A stretch of DNA of 64,000 nt from positions 1 through 64,000 of the forward strand of contig LVLI01000143.1 in the NCBI GenBank assembly GCA_001687465.1, given 5' to 3'. A model generated the notes under the pieces. It was given only the letters and a program-made list of their open reading frames with translations. It was not told the origin of the DNA and made no database searches. Source of the DNA: Halocafeteria seosinensis. Taxonomy: Eukaryota > Sar > Bigyra > Bicosoecida. The position numbers and the translations under genes were made by a program. This document shows positions 24,025 through 34,219 of the stretch, piece after piece; the first letter of the stretch is position 1, and the number at the start of each line of letters is the position of its first letter.

Positions 24025-24570
24025 TATGTTAAGCATCATTGACGTTCTTTGACTTTGACTTTGCGGCCAACAGGCAACTAACGAAAATGTTCCTCAGCTC
24101 GCACTGTCTTTGAGCCAGGTGGTGGATACGACTACTACCTGCAGGAAACAATGATGCTTATCCTGGTAAGAAGGGTGACATGAGTGATAGTGTATTTGAA
24201 TACTCTCTGGACCACATTTCATCTATGCAGGTCGTCCCCAGTCTGCGACAGAGTGTTCAGCTCTTCGCTGCTAAACGAGGCCACATACTGACCCCTAGGC
24301 GGCGATCCATAACTCGGTAGATACATATTTACCATTGAGCACGATGCCACAAACTTCGTCACTTGTAGCTTTTTTCTTGATGCCGTCTTTCATCTCCCGC
24401 CGATTTCTATAGCGCGGACGACGTTATATGTTAGTCCTCCACTCCCGGAAATGTAATTACGATGATATTCGCTTTACCACTTTGCCGAGCCACGCTGATG
24501 ATCTTATTCTACAACGCAGTATGTATTATTTATGGCCTACCGGCTAAGTGGAAATGTAGTTGGGGGATCT
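24025..24570. other. Intergenic, no gene recognised
   Basis: 3' flank of GLUG copy 2. No domain-bearing open frame is seen. Confidence 0.4.
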
Positions 24571-24930
24571 TCACGCCGTCGAAGATCTCCCCAGGGCCCT
24601 CCTGCATTGCCTACCCCTGCGCTCACCAACACTCGGACTCTTTGTGAGTATGAGGTTCTTCACAAGTATCCTTTGAGAGCGTCTTGGGCCACGCTCCTCC
24701 GGAGTGGGCTCGCTATTCGCCACCAGGCCTTCTTCTTCCGCAATTGTCTCGTCAGTCTCTCCCGCTCCTGGTGTTGTTGCTTCTCCTCTGCTCCTAAAGT
24801 CGTGCATGTGCTTCTCAAATCCTCTTATTCTTATATTTTCCCGCGCTTTCTCCGCCTCTCGCTCACCGCCGCGAGTAAGAATGAACCGGACATGAACAAC
24901 TTAACTTGCCACCACCGCCAAAGTTCGAAA
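24571..24930 (-). pseudogene. Possible retroelement-like protein remnant
   Basis: An open frame of about 120 codons with no Met near its upstream stop. It is charged and coding-like (segments REAEKARENIRIRGFEKHM and GPRRSQRILVK). The PRRSQR motif resembles the chromatin-facing C-terminal tails of retroelement integrases. That is a weak likeness only, with no adjacent RT, RNase H or integrase. It could instead be an isolated exon of an unrecognised gene. Confidence 0.25.
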
Positions 24931-25394
24931 GTGATTCTAATCCTCTCAGACTGACTACGACTTCTTACTCTCCGACGGCGTCTAAAATTCCTTCGGTTTG
25001 CCTCTCCTAAAATTCCCGAAGTGAAAGTTTGGTGGCGGTCCCGCCGATTATTGTTGGGAACTCACCCGTCGACACGGGATAATGGGACTAAGTGAACAGT
25101 TCTATAGACTATACCCCTATACCTACGTCTTGTTAGCAGCATCACTTCAAGTCCTCAACACGCTTGAGTGTGAACTCACTGAACTGACGTTAAAACTTCA
25201 ATAACGACGCCATTGCTTGCTAGCAATGGGCAAAGGGCCACATTGATATCAGAAGTTGCAAGATGAGAGCATTGTCTACCCTTTCATGTGGTGGTGTCTG
25301 TAAAGATACTATATCAGCACTGGCAACTTCTTTGCCGTCATGTAGAGCCCGTTTGATTGAGGGTATTCGACTGATTTAGTAGCCTCAGACAACC
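24931..25394. other. Intergenic / promoter region of the WD40-EF gene
   Basis: No coding signal. A perfect 8-bp-arm palindrome lies at 25210-25229, 166 bp before the ATG of the WD40-EF gene. Confidence 0.4.
25210..25229. promoter_or_regulatory. Inverted repeat upstream of the ciliary-type gene
   Basis: Arms ccattgct and agcaatgg are separated by 4 bp. The inner ATTGCT/AGCAAT halves loosely resemble an RFX X-box, but the spacer is longer than usual. Regulatory function is a guess from position. Confidence 0.2.
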
Positions 25395-28300
25395 ATGATA
25401 AGGCTCGATCCTAAGCTTATCCGTGCCGTGTACGATGGGTACTCTAGACATGGCTTGGTCAATAATACCGTCAAAGGGCTTACGGAGGCGCAGTTCTGCG
25501 CTGTGGTGCTGCCGTTTGAACAGGAACGCAATCCACAGAAAACCAAAGGTGTGTAAAACACGGGGAGGAAATTGCACCTCCTAGGCATGCACTACGGCAC
25601 CCGCCTTAAGTACTTCCCTTCACGTTCCTTGTTGATATTACGTGCAGAGGAAATCGCCGTGGAAATATGTGAGCTTTTCCAACGAATGGACTTCCGTGGG
25701 AAAACGCAAGTAACATGGAGCGAATTCAGCGCATATTGTGTTGAGGACAGCGCATTTAGGTTAGCGGAAATGAAGAAAGCTCCGGAGCTGCGGTATAGAT
25801 ACACAGAAAAGACTCTGCCAAAAGCTATACAAGACAATTTTCCAACAGGCCGAGTTACCGTTCTGAAGTTTTATCCGGAATTGCAACAACTGTTTGTCTG
25901 CGAGGAACGAAGCCGTGTTCTCAAGGTCTACAACTTTGAATGCAGACTTATAGCCAGGGTGCATGTTAACTTACCGGCGCTTGTCAAAGCAACAGTCAAC
26001 CATGCTGCTGGGAATCAAGTGGCGAAACTACTAGCGGGAATGCCTGCTGAAGCAATGGACGGCGTGCGCTCCCATAAAGATGATAGCAAACTCTCATTAT
26101 CGTCATTTACAAAGACTCAGCGCAGGGACATAATAATGAAACAGCAACAGCAGAATGCAATAGAATGGGCAAAGATTACGTTGAAAACGCCTCTTAGGGG
26201 AAGTGGTGGAAGAGATTCGAGAAGAGTAGCTGCACGCATCGTATTCAATGAAGCTTCCTTAAAAAACAGACCTGAAGAATTGTCTAACGATGGGCAGCTT
26301 AATATGGCGACAAGGCGCCGAAACTATCAAGATCAAGAGGACACATCCAGAGCAGCTCGAGAAGCCACGAGTGAGAATAGCGTCCCGACACTTGAAGCCA
26401 CCCAGAAGGCTTTGGAAAGAGTTCAGCATATCAGTGAAGAAAACCAAGTTAAAGGAAGATACCAGAACGAGCACGCTCTTACGAAGGAGATTATGAGAAC
26501 AAAGCAAAAAGCTCGAGTAAATCAGGTCAAGGGGCAATTGTCTCGTCAAGAGCCAGAAGGACGTTCCACTTTGTGGGAACGACGTCGCCAAAGCATCACG
26601 CAAACGCCCACACAGAAAGAAGCGGCTGCAGCGGCAGTTGCACGGAAAAACGAGCAGTTGATGAGTGAAGTGCGTTCAGAACACTCCGACAGCGATGGTG
26701 AGGAGTCGTCGGATTCGGGACCACCCGTTTTACCTCCCTTGGAGTACGCTTCTGTTACGGAGATGGGCGCAAATATATCTACGGGGGTTCCTTCGACTTT
26801 GGCAAACTTTTATGATGCAGGCCCTACAGGAAGAGTACGCGATCTCGGGAAACCGGACAGTGAAACAACTCATATTGATTCTCTCCCGTCTTATGCTCAG
26901 CCCACGCTCTCCAATTATGCGGAGTATTGTTATGCGGACACAGACTTTCTGCTGGACGTTGAGTACTGTCGGCCGAAACCTCGAACTGAGAGCAAGGGAG
27001 TTTGGTATCGGTACACTGACGACGATATCGTTCACCTGCTTGCTGTTTCTTGTAGTGACCTCACCCTTACGTTTTGGAAGACAAGAAATTTCGAGTACGC
27101 GGAACACCTCCACGTTACTGAACCTCAGCACCAACTCCTCTGGAGTGACGATGCTAACTGCCTTTTTAGCTGTAATAACACGGGCACACGGGTATTGGTG
27201 TGGGATATTCTTGGCCGAGCCCATTTAGCCTCTCTTCGTGGTCATACTATGGATATTCAGGTATGTGTACGATCCATGTTGTTCGACTCAAGGAAACGCC
27301 TCACATATCTTTGTTAACCGAAATGACAGTGCATGGTAGATATCCCTCGTTACGGAATGTTGGCTACGGCAGCATTGGACGCGAAAGTCATATTATGGAA
27401 GTACAAGGATGACAATCTGCTCCCTAAAGTTCCAACATACGCCGTAAGTTATCATCCGGGAAAAACGAGAATCCTGCACGATGGCGCACTATTTTATGCA
27501 CCTTGCAGAATACATTCCATAAGCATGAGAAAGGTATCCATAAAATGGTGTATGCAGAGTCTTCAAACCTTATGATCAGTTACAGTATACACATGGATGC
27601 AATTGTGTGGGATCCGTCGTCACTCGTATACATTATGACGATTCCCCTCCTCAATAATGATATAGTGGGTGGACGCAACGCTTATGTTATCATGATTTGA
27701 TATTAAGAAACGCTCGAATTTGTCGCAGGCCTCGATCTTGGTTCCTACGTTTCAAAAGGATATTTGCATTACAATTGACCAATCTGGAATGTTTAAAGTT
27801 TGGTACCTTGATGATCGAGCTTCCTCGACAGCAGGTTGCTTAGGTACATTTGATGTCCCCAAAATTGCGTATGATTTGAGCTCCGTAGTATTTGCCGAAC
27901 CACACAGTTATCTGATAGTGGGCGGGCGGACGCTTCACTTACTGGAGATGGAATATTGCAAATCCTCTGCTTTTTTCCCCCTCGACACCATATTTTCTCC
28001 TGTGATTGAGTCACTTGTGACCGCTGTCGGTTGTGATATTCTCGTTCATTCGGGACACACCGGTGATATCATCCGCAACTACAAAAACGTAACTGCTGAG
28101 CCTATCACCTGCATGACTTTGGACGAACGAGGGAGACAAATCGTGGTCTGCGATAGCGGTGGCCAGGTGACTTTAATTAATGTTTTGAATGGTCATACAA
28201 TTGGTGTTGCCTCTGAACCCCACCAGCGAGATGTTTCAGCTTGCACGTTTTGTGTTGGCGACTCGTGCTTTATTACATCGTCTTGGGACAGCTCGGTCCG

Positions 28301-31300
28301 TGTGTATTCCACCAAGTATGAAAATGATCTACCCTGTGTACGAGTAATAGAAAACGCCCACGCAGCGGAAATTCAGTGTATTGCCTTTTCCAAGCGACTG
28401 TGTCTAATCGCAACAGGAGCTAGTGATGGGACAATCCGGCTGTGGGACTACCTTTCACTAGAATCCGTGGGAGAGTGTATCGCCAATTCGACCCAAATCT
28501 CCAACTTGAGTTTTGCAGAGCCACAGTCAGAGTATCCTGTCCTCTTAAGCACGGATCACACCGGAGCCATATCAACATGGGCTGTCCGACCATGCCCGTT
28601 CAGAAATAGGCTTTTGATGCGGTGGTGTAACCTTGGTCCATCGGGTGGTTTTCAGCAGCCATGGACTGATATTACTTCCCCTCCTCCTGTTTGGCGTTTA
28701 TCTCCAGCTGAATCTAAAGTAAGCATTCCTGTAGGAACCATGCATACAGAAGTGAGGATGATGGGAAAACGAAATGGAGGCTCCAAGAAACAGACGTCTG
28801 AGCAGATGGACCCCGCGCTTGAGCGGAAAGAGCGAGCCACTTGTGAGTTGGAAGAAAGTGTCTTCTGGGTTATAACGGGAGATAGCCAAGGTAGAATAAC
28901 ATGGTGGGATTTGACTAAGACCATGGAGAAGTTCCCACTAGACTCTGTCAGTCCAGAAAACCAAGCTTGTCTGAAGAGCAATTATGACGCGCAAACAAAG
29001 TGCCACCGAAGATTCCCAGGAGAGTCGTCTTTAAAGCTGAGTGACTTCCTGGAGGACCCAGAATCGCCCGGGAAGGCACCGCAAAGGAAAACGTCGAACG
29101 CCTTCCGCCGAGCTTCATTGCAAGCACATTATTCTTCAATGGTTGCTCGTAAAGGCTCCAATGCCAACATAAATGACACTATCCTTTACGGGAAAGTAGA
29201 GCCAGGAGGAATGAATGTAAGTCCGGACGTGGAGCGTCAAATGAAAGTACAGACGTTCAACGGGAGACCCATTGTAACGGACAAGTATATCCCCAAAGAC
29301 CACAATTACCCACGTGCTATAGCACGGGCAACACGATACTCGAAGTCTTGGTTTAATTTTGACATATATCAAGCGGCCAAGGAAGCTGGTACACTGCGTC
29401 GACACTCCGCCTCAAGTGATAAATCGCAACCGTCGGACTCTGGTGCACTTTTAGCTCGGCGTAATAGCAGACGTAACAGTGGGGCAAAATATAAGCTAGA
29501 TCGCTCCCAAACCACCTTAGAGAACTGGGTCGCTAGTAGGACAGTAGAGGACCTTCACCCAATGGCTCAGTGGACGGCCCACTCCGATGCAATAGTGTAA
29601 GTGCAGTGGCACTAACATAACGGATTTATAGCAAAATAGTCACGTTACTCCCTTGCAAATGCAGGTCTGTCCGGCTTGTGCGTGAAGAACAGTTTGAAGG
29701 AATGCCCATTGTGATCAGCAGCTCTCAAGACTTCTCCGTTCGTATATGGACAATCTTGGGACAACCGATCGGCATCCTCATGGAGCCTGATGTCACTCCA
29801 GCCAAACAGCTAGGTGTGTAGAGCTCGGTTTCAGTAGAGTCTGTAACTTGAAGAAATCACCTTCATTGTTGACTTGGCTTACAGAATTAACACTACAGAG
29901 AGGAGACCGCAACGTGTACAGAGGCTTGACCAAACAGTATTGCCCGTGGAGATTCAACGCTACACGTAGTGACATAGAAAAGCAGAAAGCTGAGAGAGCG
30001 GAAAAATTGCTCGAAGAGGTTATTACCGAGTACCAGTCCGACCTAATAGTTTCTCCAGAAAGCGTTGAAGAATTACAGCAAAATTCAAATGGCGACGCAA
30101 AAGAATATCGAGGCCTACGCAATTCGTACACGGCCGCTCGAGAGGATGTAGCGAGCCCTCCATTCTCTCCCATGCGGACTCGTAAGTCTCGTAGCAAGAA
30201 GAAAGCAGCTGCGAAGAACCAAGATACCGGTGTATCGGGAACCTATCGCTCGCCAGCAGCAATAACGGCCGTGAATCATCTAGCTCCCCGAGAAGAGTAT
30301 CTTGAAGGAAAAGAGTCACCGTTGCCTTCCCCCCATTTCGAAGAGTCTGAGGTGGGGGTACAAAAGGAGAGTAGTGAAATAATCCACGAAAATATTGCCG
30401 ACATTACTTCAGAGTACAGCCAGTACTCGGAAAACTCATTGGTATTGGCAGACAAGTTCCAAACCAAGAAAGTGACGACTTTTCAGGAGTATGCGGAAAC
30501 CGGAAAACACCTAATCGTTCCCATGCCAGCTCTGCTCCTCGGTCGGTACAAAAACTTTGGACAGGAAGCTTTGGCAGGTGCCAAGAGGATGGCTAGTCGG
30601 AAGGACCCTGAAACACAAACTGCCTTAGCTACTTTGGAGTTCCAGCGGGAGTATGTTACGAAACCCCAGTCGAAGGACAAAGTATTGGACATGTATCGCA
30701 AGAAATCTCAGCAACAACAGAAATTGGACTTTACAACCATCTTTAAGAATCACACTCCAGTTAAACCGCAGGAAACTACAGAGAAGGAAGTATATCGACC
30801 CGAAACGCCTGCTACTCCTGAGAACTTAGCCCGGGTGAAGCAAACTATATCGAGTTTCAACGAGTGTTGCAGGAAGGAGCAAGAGCACGCTCAACGGAAG
30901 CGTGGTAACAAATATGATGAGATGAAAAAGTTCATGGAGAAACGTAAGGATGATCCTCGTTTGAGAAGAAGATTATCCTTAATAAGCCAAGAGAGACTTC
31001 AGGCTGTGGAGGAAGCTCGTAGGGCCTTCGGTTCAGCAGCAGCTACGGAAACGGAGAGGCATTACACCCCACCACGCTTCTTTGGGAGATATTCTCGTGA
31101 CGAAGTGGTGGCACTCAAGAACATGTTTGACTTAATAGATGCCAACGGGGACAAGATCGTCAATGTCGAGGAATTCCTTGACTCAGAGTTATTTAGTAAA
31201 GTCAATCCGCAAACAGCCAAGAGCTTCTTCCGCACGGTTGATTCTGACCGCAGTGGGACCATGGAATTCGAAGAGCTACTTGGTGCGGCCTTCCGCCATG

Positions 31301-31491
31301 CCTCCGGGAAAGAGATATCCGAAATGATGAAATACTTGGAGTATAGGGAAAAGCGGACGGAGCAAATGAAAGCAGAATTGATACCTGTGGGTTCTTCTCC
31401 CTCGTCGCCCGATATCACACCACGATCAGGCAGCAGAAGTGCAAGATCCTCCCGCGGGGAGCGAAAGGGCTCCAGCCGGAATGTCAAGTGA
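25395..31491 (+). CDS. EF-hand / WD40-repeat protein, WDR49/WDR64 (CFAP337-like) type
   Basis: Seven exons: 25395-25548, 25648-27260, 27330-27443, 27509-27664, 27729-29596, 29665-29813, 29885-31491; all frames join, giving 1886 residues. An N-terminal EF-hand-like segment (LFQRMDFRGKTQVTWSEF, about residues 60-77) precedes two WD40 propeller blocks, separated by a charged low-complexity stretch (about 190-440). Clear WD40 ends include SDGTIRLWDYL and SSQDFSVRIWTIL. After a long basic, disordered region, two further EF-hands sit near the C-terminus (DANGDKIVNVEEF about residue 1770; DSDRSGTMEFEE about 1805), followed by a Ser/Arg-rich tail. Known: EF-hand plus WD40 proteins of the WDR49/WDR64 group are axonemal or calcium-linked. 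Inferred: Ca2+-responsive scaffold in a flagellum. The C-terminal EF pair is unusual for this group. It converges with the TOG gene, 77 bp apart. Confidence 0.85.
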
Positions 31492-31568
31492 CTGAAATAT
31501 TTAGCTGTCTATTAAATTGAATGTTACACATGGATGTCTCACCTTTCTCTTATTAACGTTAACATCAT

Positions 31569-33612
31569 TTACAAAGACATAAACTCAGCATCACCGTTCC
31601 GAGCAGCTGCGCGAGTTCGCGGTCGGCGTTTTACTCCGGTTGGTGTCGAGATAATGTTCTCCGTGTCGAGGCTGTTCAATTCTCGCAAATGCTTGCGCGA
31701 CTTTTTTCCTCCTTTAGAGTTGCGCTTTGTCGACTTGTTCGATGCCGGATCCTCGCCGCTGGTTTGCTTCTGTTGTTCCGGCTCGGCTCCTTGTTTGGCA
31801 TTCATCATTTGAACATCATCTTTTTCTTTCACTTGATCTTCTTCTTCACTCGATAACTGAATTTCTTCCTCTTCCAGTGATTTCACTGTTTCCTCAGAGT
31901 GTACCATTTCGGTTTGGTCATTCTGATCACTTTCGTCTCTCTCATTTTCATCATGGTTGTCAGCGGGAACTGTGTCGGAGGAACCTGATGATATGTTTGC
32001 TACAGCTCCATTAGTGTTTTCCTCGCTCACGTTAATGTTGCCTTGATCACTGCTAGGGAGTTGCTTGCTTTCCGATTCCAGTGCGGGCTGCATTTGTCCA
32101 TCCTCATTTCGGACTTTACTTCGGTTCTCAGAACAACTGGTGTTGGACTTCCGACCTTTACTTGGTAGTGAAGTAGCTTTGCTGCCAATTGAGTTATTTC
32201 GCGGTCCCGAAGATGAAGAAGGTCGCTTGTTGGTTACGGTACAAGCATCATCACACTTTTGCTTCTTTACTCGATCTTTATCAGCTTTGATTTGATTCCT
32301 CAAACTGGTTGATTGAGTCGGAGCCACGCCAGCAGTGTGAGGGCGCGCAGTTATGCTGGATCCCGGACGTTTGGGTTGAGTAGGCTTTCCTGTCAATGAA
32401 GGCTGACCAGTGGGCCCTTTGTCGGCATCAATAAAACGAAGAAGCGACATCCGCTTGATAGGCTGATCTTTGGCAAACACTTTTGACACAAGAGACTTTA
32501 CTTTTTCCTTTCCCATCTTCTTGACGATACGCTTCACCATAAACTTGGCACTGTCGCGAGTTTCGGGAAGACGTCCTTCAAAATAAGAACCAGCTTTTTT
32601 GATAAGCTCTTGAAGAATTGGTTCCGCCAGTGCATCAGCTGACAGGGCACTAAGCGTAGCATTGACTCCTTTCGCAGAGGCGGAAACAATCTGAGGGTGC
32701 TTATGGTTGGAGTAGCTCAAGAACTTGTTCAGTAAGTCTACACTTCCGGTTTCTGTAGTAGGAATTCGCTTTAGAATTACAGAAGAAAAGGTCAAAGTAG
32801 GTCCTTTGTGTACACTTACCTTTTCCCAACAAAATCAAGGACTCGATCGTCGCCGTGCAAATGAATTTTTTCTCCGAGCTCATTCTAGGGATAAGTCCAT
32901 CAACAATGCGATCTGCAGAGAGATGCCTTTGTATATGAAACAGAGAAAAAAATCGATGCAAATCAGCGGGAAACTGGCATACTTTGGCACTGGGGATTTT
33001 CATGCAAGAACTCCTTAGAAGTCTCGATCAGTTCCTTGATACAGAAGAGAGCATTCCTGGAAACAGCCGACCGAAGATTGTTGACCATGCTCAAGGGAAT
33101 CTGAAAAGTTTGGTCTCTGCATTTTCCTTTGAGCAATCGTCGGTGATCCGCACCTAACGTATCTTTCGTATACAGCAAAAATTCCTTACAAGTGAGGGTA
33201 AAGTCTTTCTGGCGCATAGCGGCACAGTCTCCGGATGCATACAGTAGTGTAGTGGTTTTGCGCCCAGTCTTCGGTACTGTGATTAGGTGCATCCTCAGAT
33301 GCCTGCTTCCATTGCAGTATCTGATTAAGCGCATTGTCGATATCTTGCTCCTCCGCAAAGTTTTCCAAGTTTTCGACTGGAGGCGCTTCCACTGAAGAAG
33401 AAGCCGCAGACGACTGCAAATGCAAAAAAATTAACCAGATTGAACCATTTGTATTTTATTCTATCCACGCGACTGGTACTTGGCGAAAATTACTGAAAAG
33501 TTGGCTTGAATAAGCTTCAAGAACACGCGGGGTTGCAGTTGAATTCTCCAACCGTCACTTCCCAGAGCGCGCGGGGAGGAATCCCAGTTGTACTTACCAC
33601 ACTCTCCGACAT
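31569..33612 (-). CDS. TOG/HEAT-repeat microtubule-associated protein
   Basis: Exons (minus) 33612-33598, 33413-33190, 33116-32983, 32912-32820, 32752-31569; 549 residues. The first exon codes only MSESV before a canonical gtaagt donor. After an acidic leader comes a HEAT/TOG-type helical region: DWAQNHYTTVCIRRLC, NNLRSAVSRNALFCIKEL, NRIVDGLIPRMSSEKKF, DSAKFMVKRIVKKMGKEK. The NLRSxVxRxAxxxIxEL block is typical of CLASP/TOGARAM-like TOG domains. The second half is disordered and Ser/Glu/Lys-rich, ending in a very basic segment (KRRPRTRAAARN). Known: TOG domains bind tubulin; TOGARAM proteins act in cilia. The intron before the last exon has two competing acceptors (AG at 32770-32769 and 32754-32753), and only the distal one keeps frame. 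Family assignment is moderate. It shares a divergent promoter with the kinesin gene. Confidence 0.7.
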
Positions 33613-34219
33613 TGCGTTTTCCAAAAATGAATTGCACGTTTCGATCCACTACCAGCCAGGATTCCTTGTCGTATGGAATGGGTCCCCGACAAAAAGACAG
33701 CAGTATTTCACCCACCCTAAACGGCTGTTCAAAGTTGTTTTAAACACTTTACAGAGCTGCCACGCAGTGTGTCCAATGCGTTTCGATGCAAGCTTTCAAG
33801 TTTCAAATAGTTTTATGCTTCCCTCGTATGTTAAGCACTAAAACTGTAACAATCGTACGGAAATCAACATAATATCGTTGATTGACACTGTACGCGCCAA
33901 AAAGTTAACGGGCGCGCCAAAACTGCCTTCACAGAATTACGATCCCCATTCACGAAAGCAGGCGAATCCAAGGCCAACAGCTTCGATTGACCAGGTTTGT
34001 TGACTTGGATCCATTAGGGGACTATAGTGCCGCAAGTTTCAGTGGAAATCGTAGAGAGAGAACGTGTCCGTGAAGTTTGTACGTAAGAGTTCATTCCAGA
34101 CAGGACTCTTGAGAACTCAAATTTTACGCGCGCAAAGTGAACCATACCGCAGCGCCTCCCGTAGATAGAGGAAATTGCTCTTTTTGCATCTAGATAGAAC
34201 GAGTAGGCGGAAGGAAATA
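33613..34219. promoter_or_regulatory. Divergent promoter between TOG and kinesin-6 genes
   Basis: 607 bp between the two start codons, with no credible coding frame. It is notable for paired E2F-like sites near its centre (33893-33921). Confidence 0.55.
33893..33921 (-). promoter_or_regulatory. Two E2F/DP-type binding sites
   Basis: CGCGCCAAA occurs at 33893-33901 and again at 33913-33921, 20 bp apart in the same orientation. The reverse complement, TTTGGCGCG, fits the E2F consensus TTTSGCGCS at every position. The sites lie about 280 bp from the TOG start and about 300 bp from the kinesin start. Known: E2F sites drive G1/S- and mitosis-linked genes in animals, plants and algae. Inferred: cell-cycle control of the pair. 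Confidence 0.6.
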
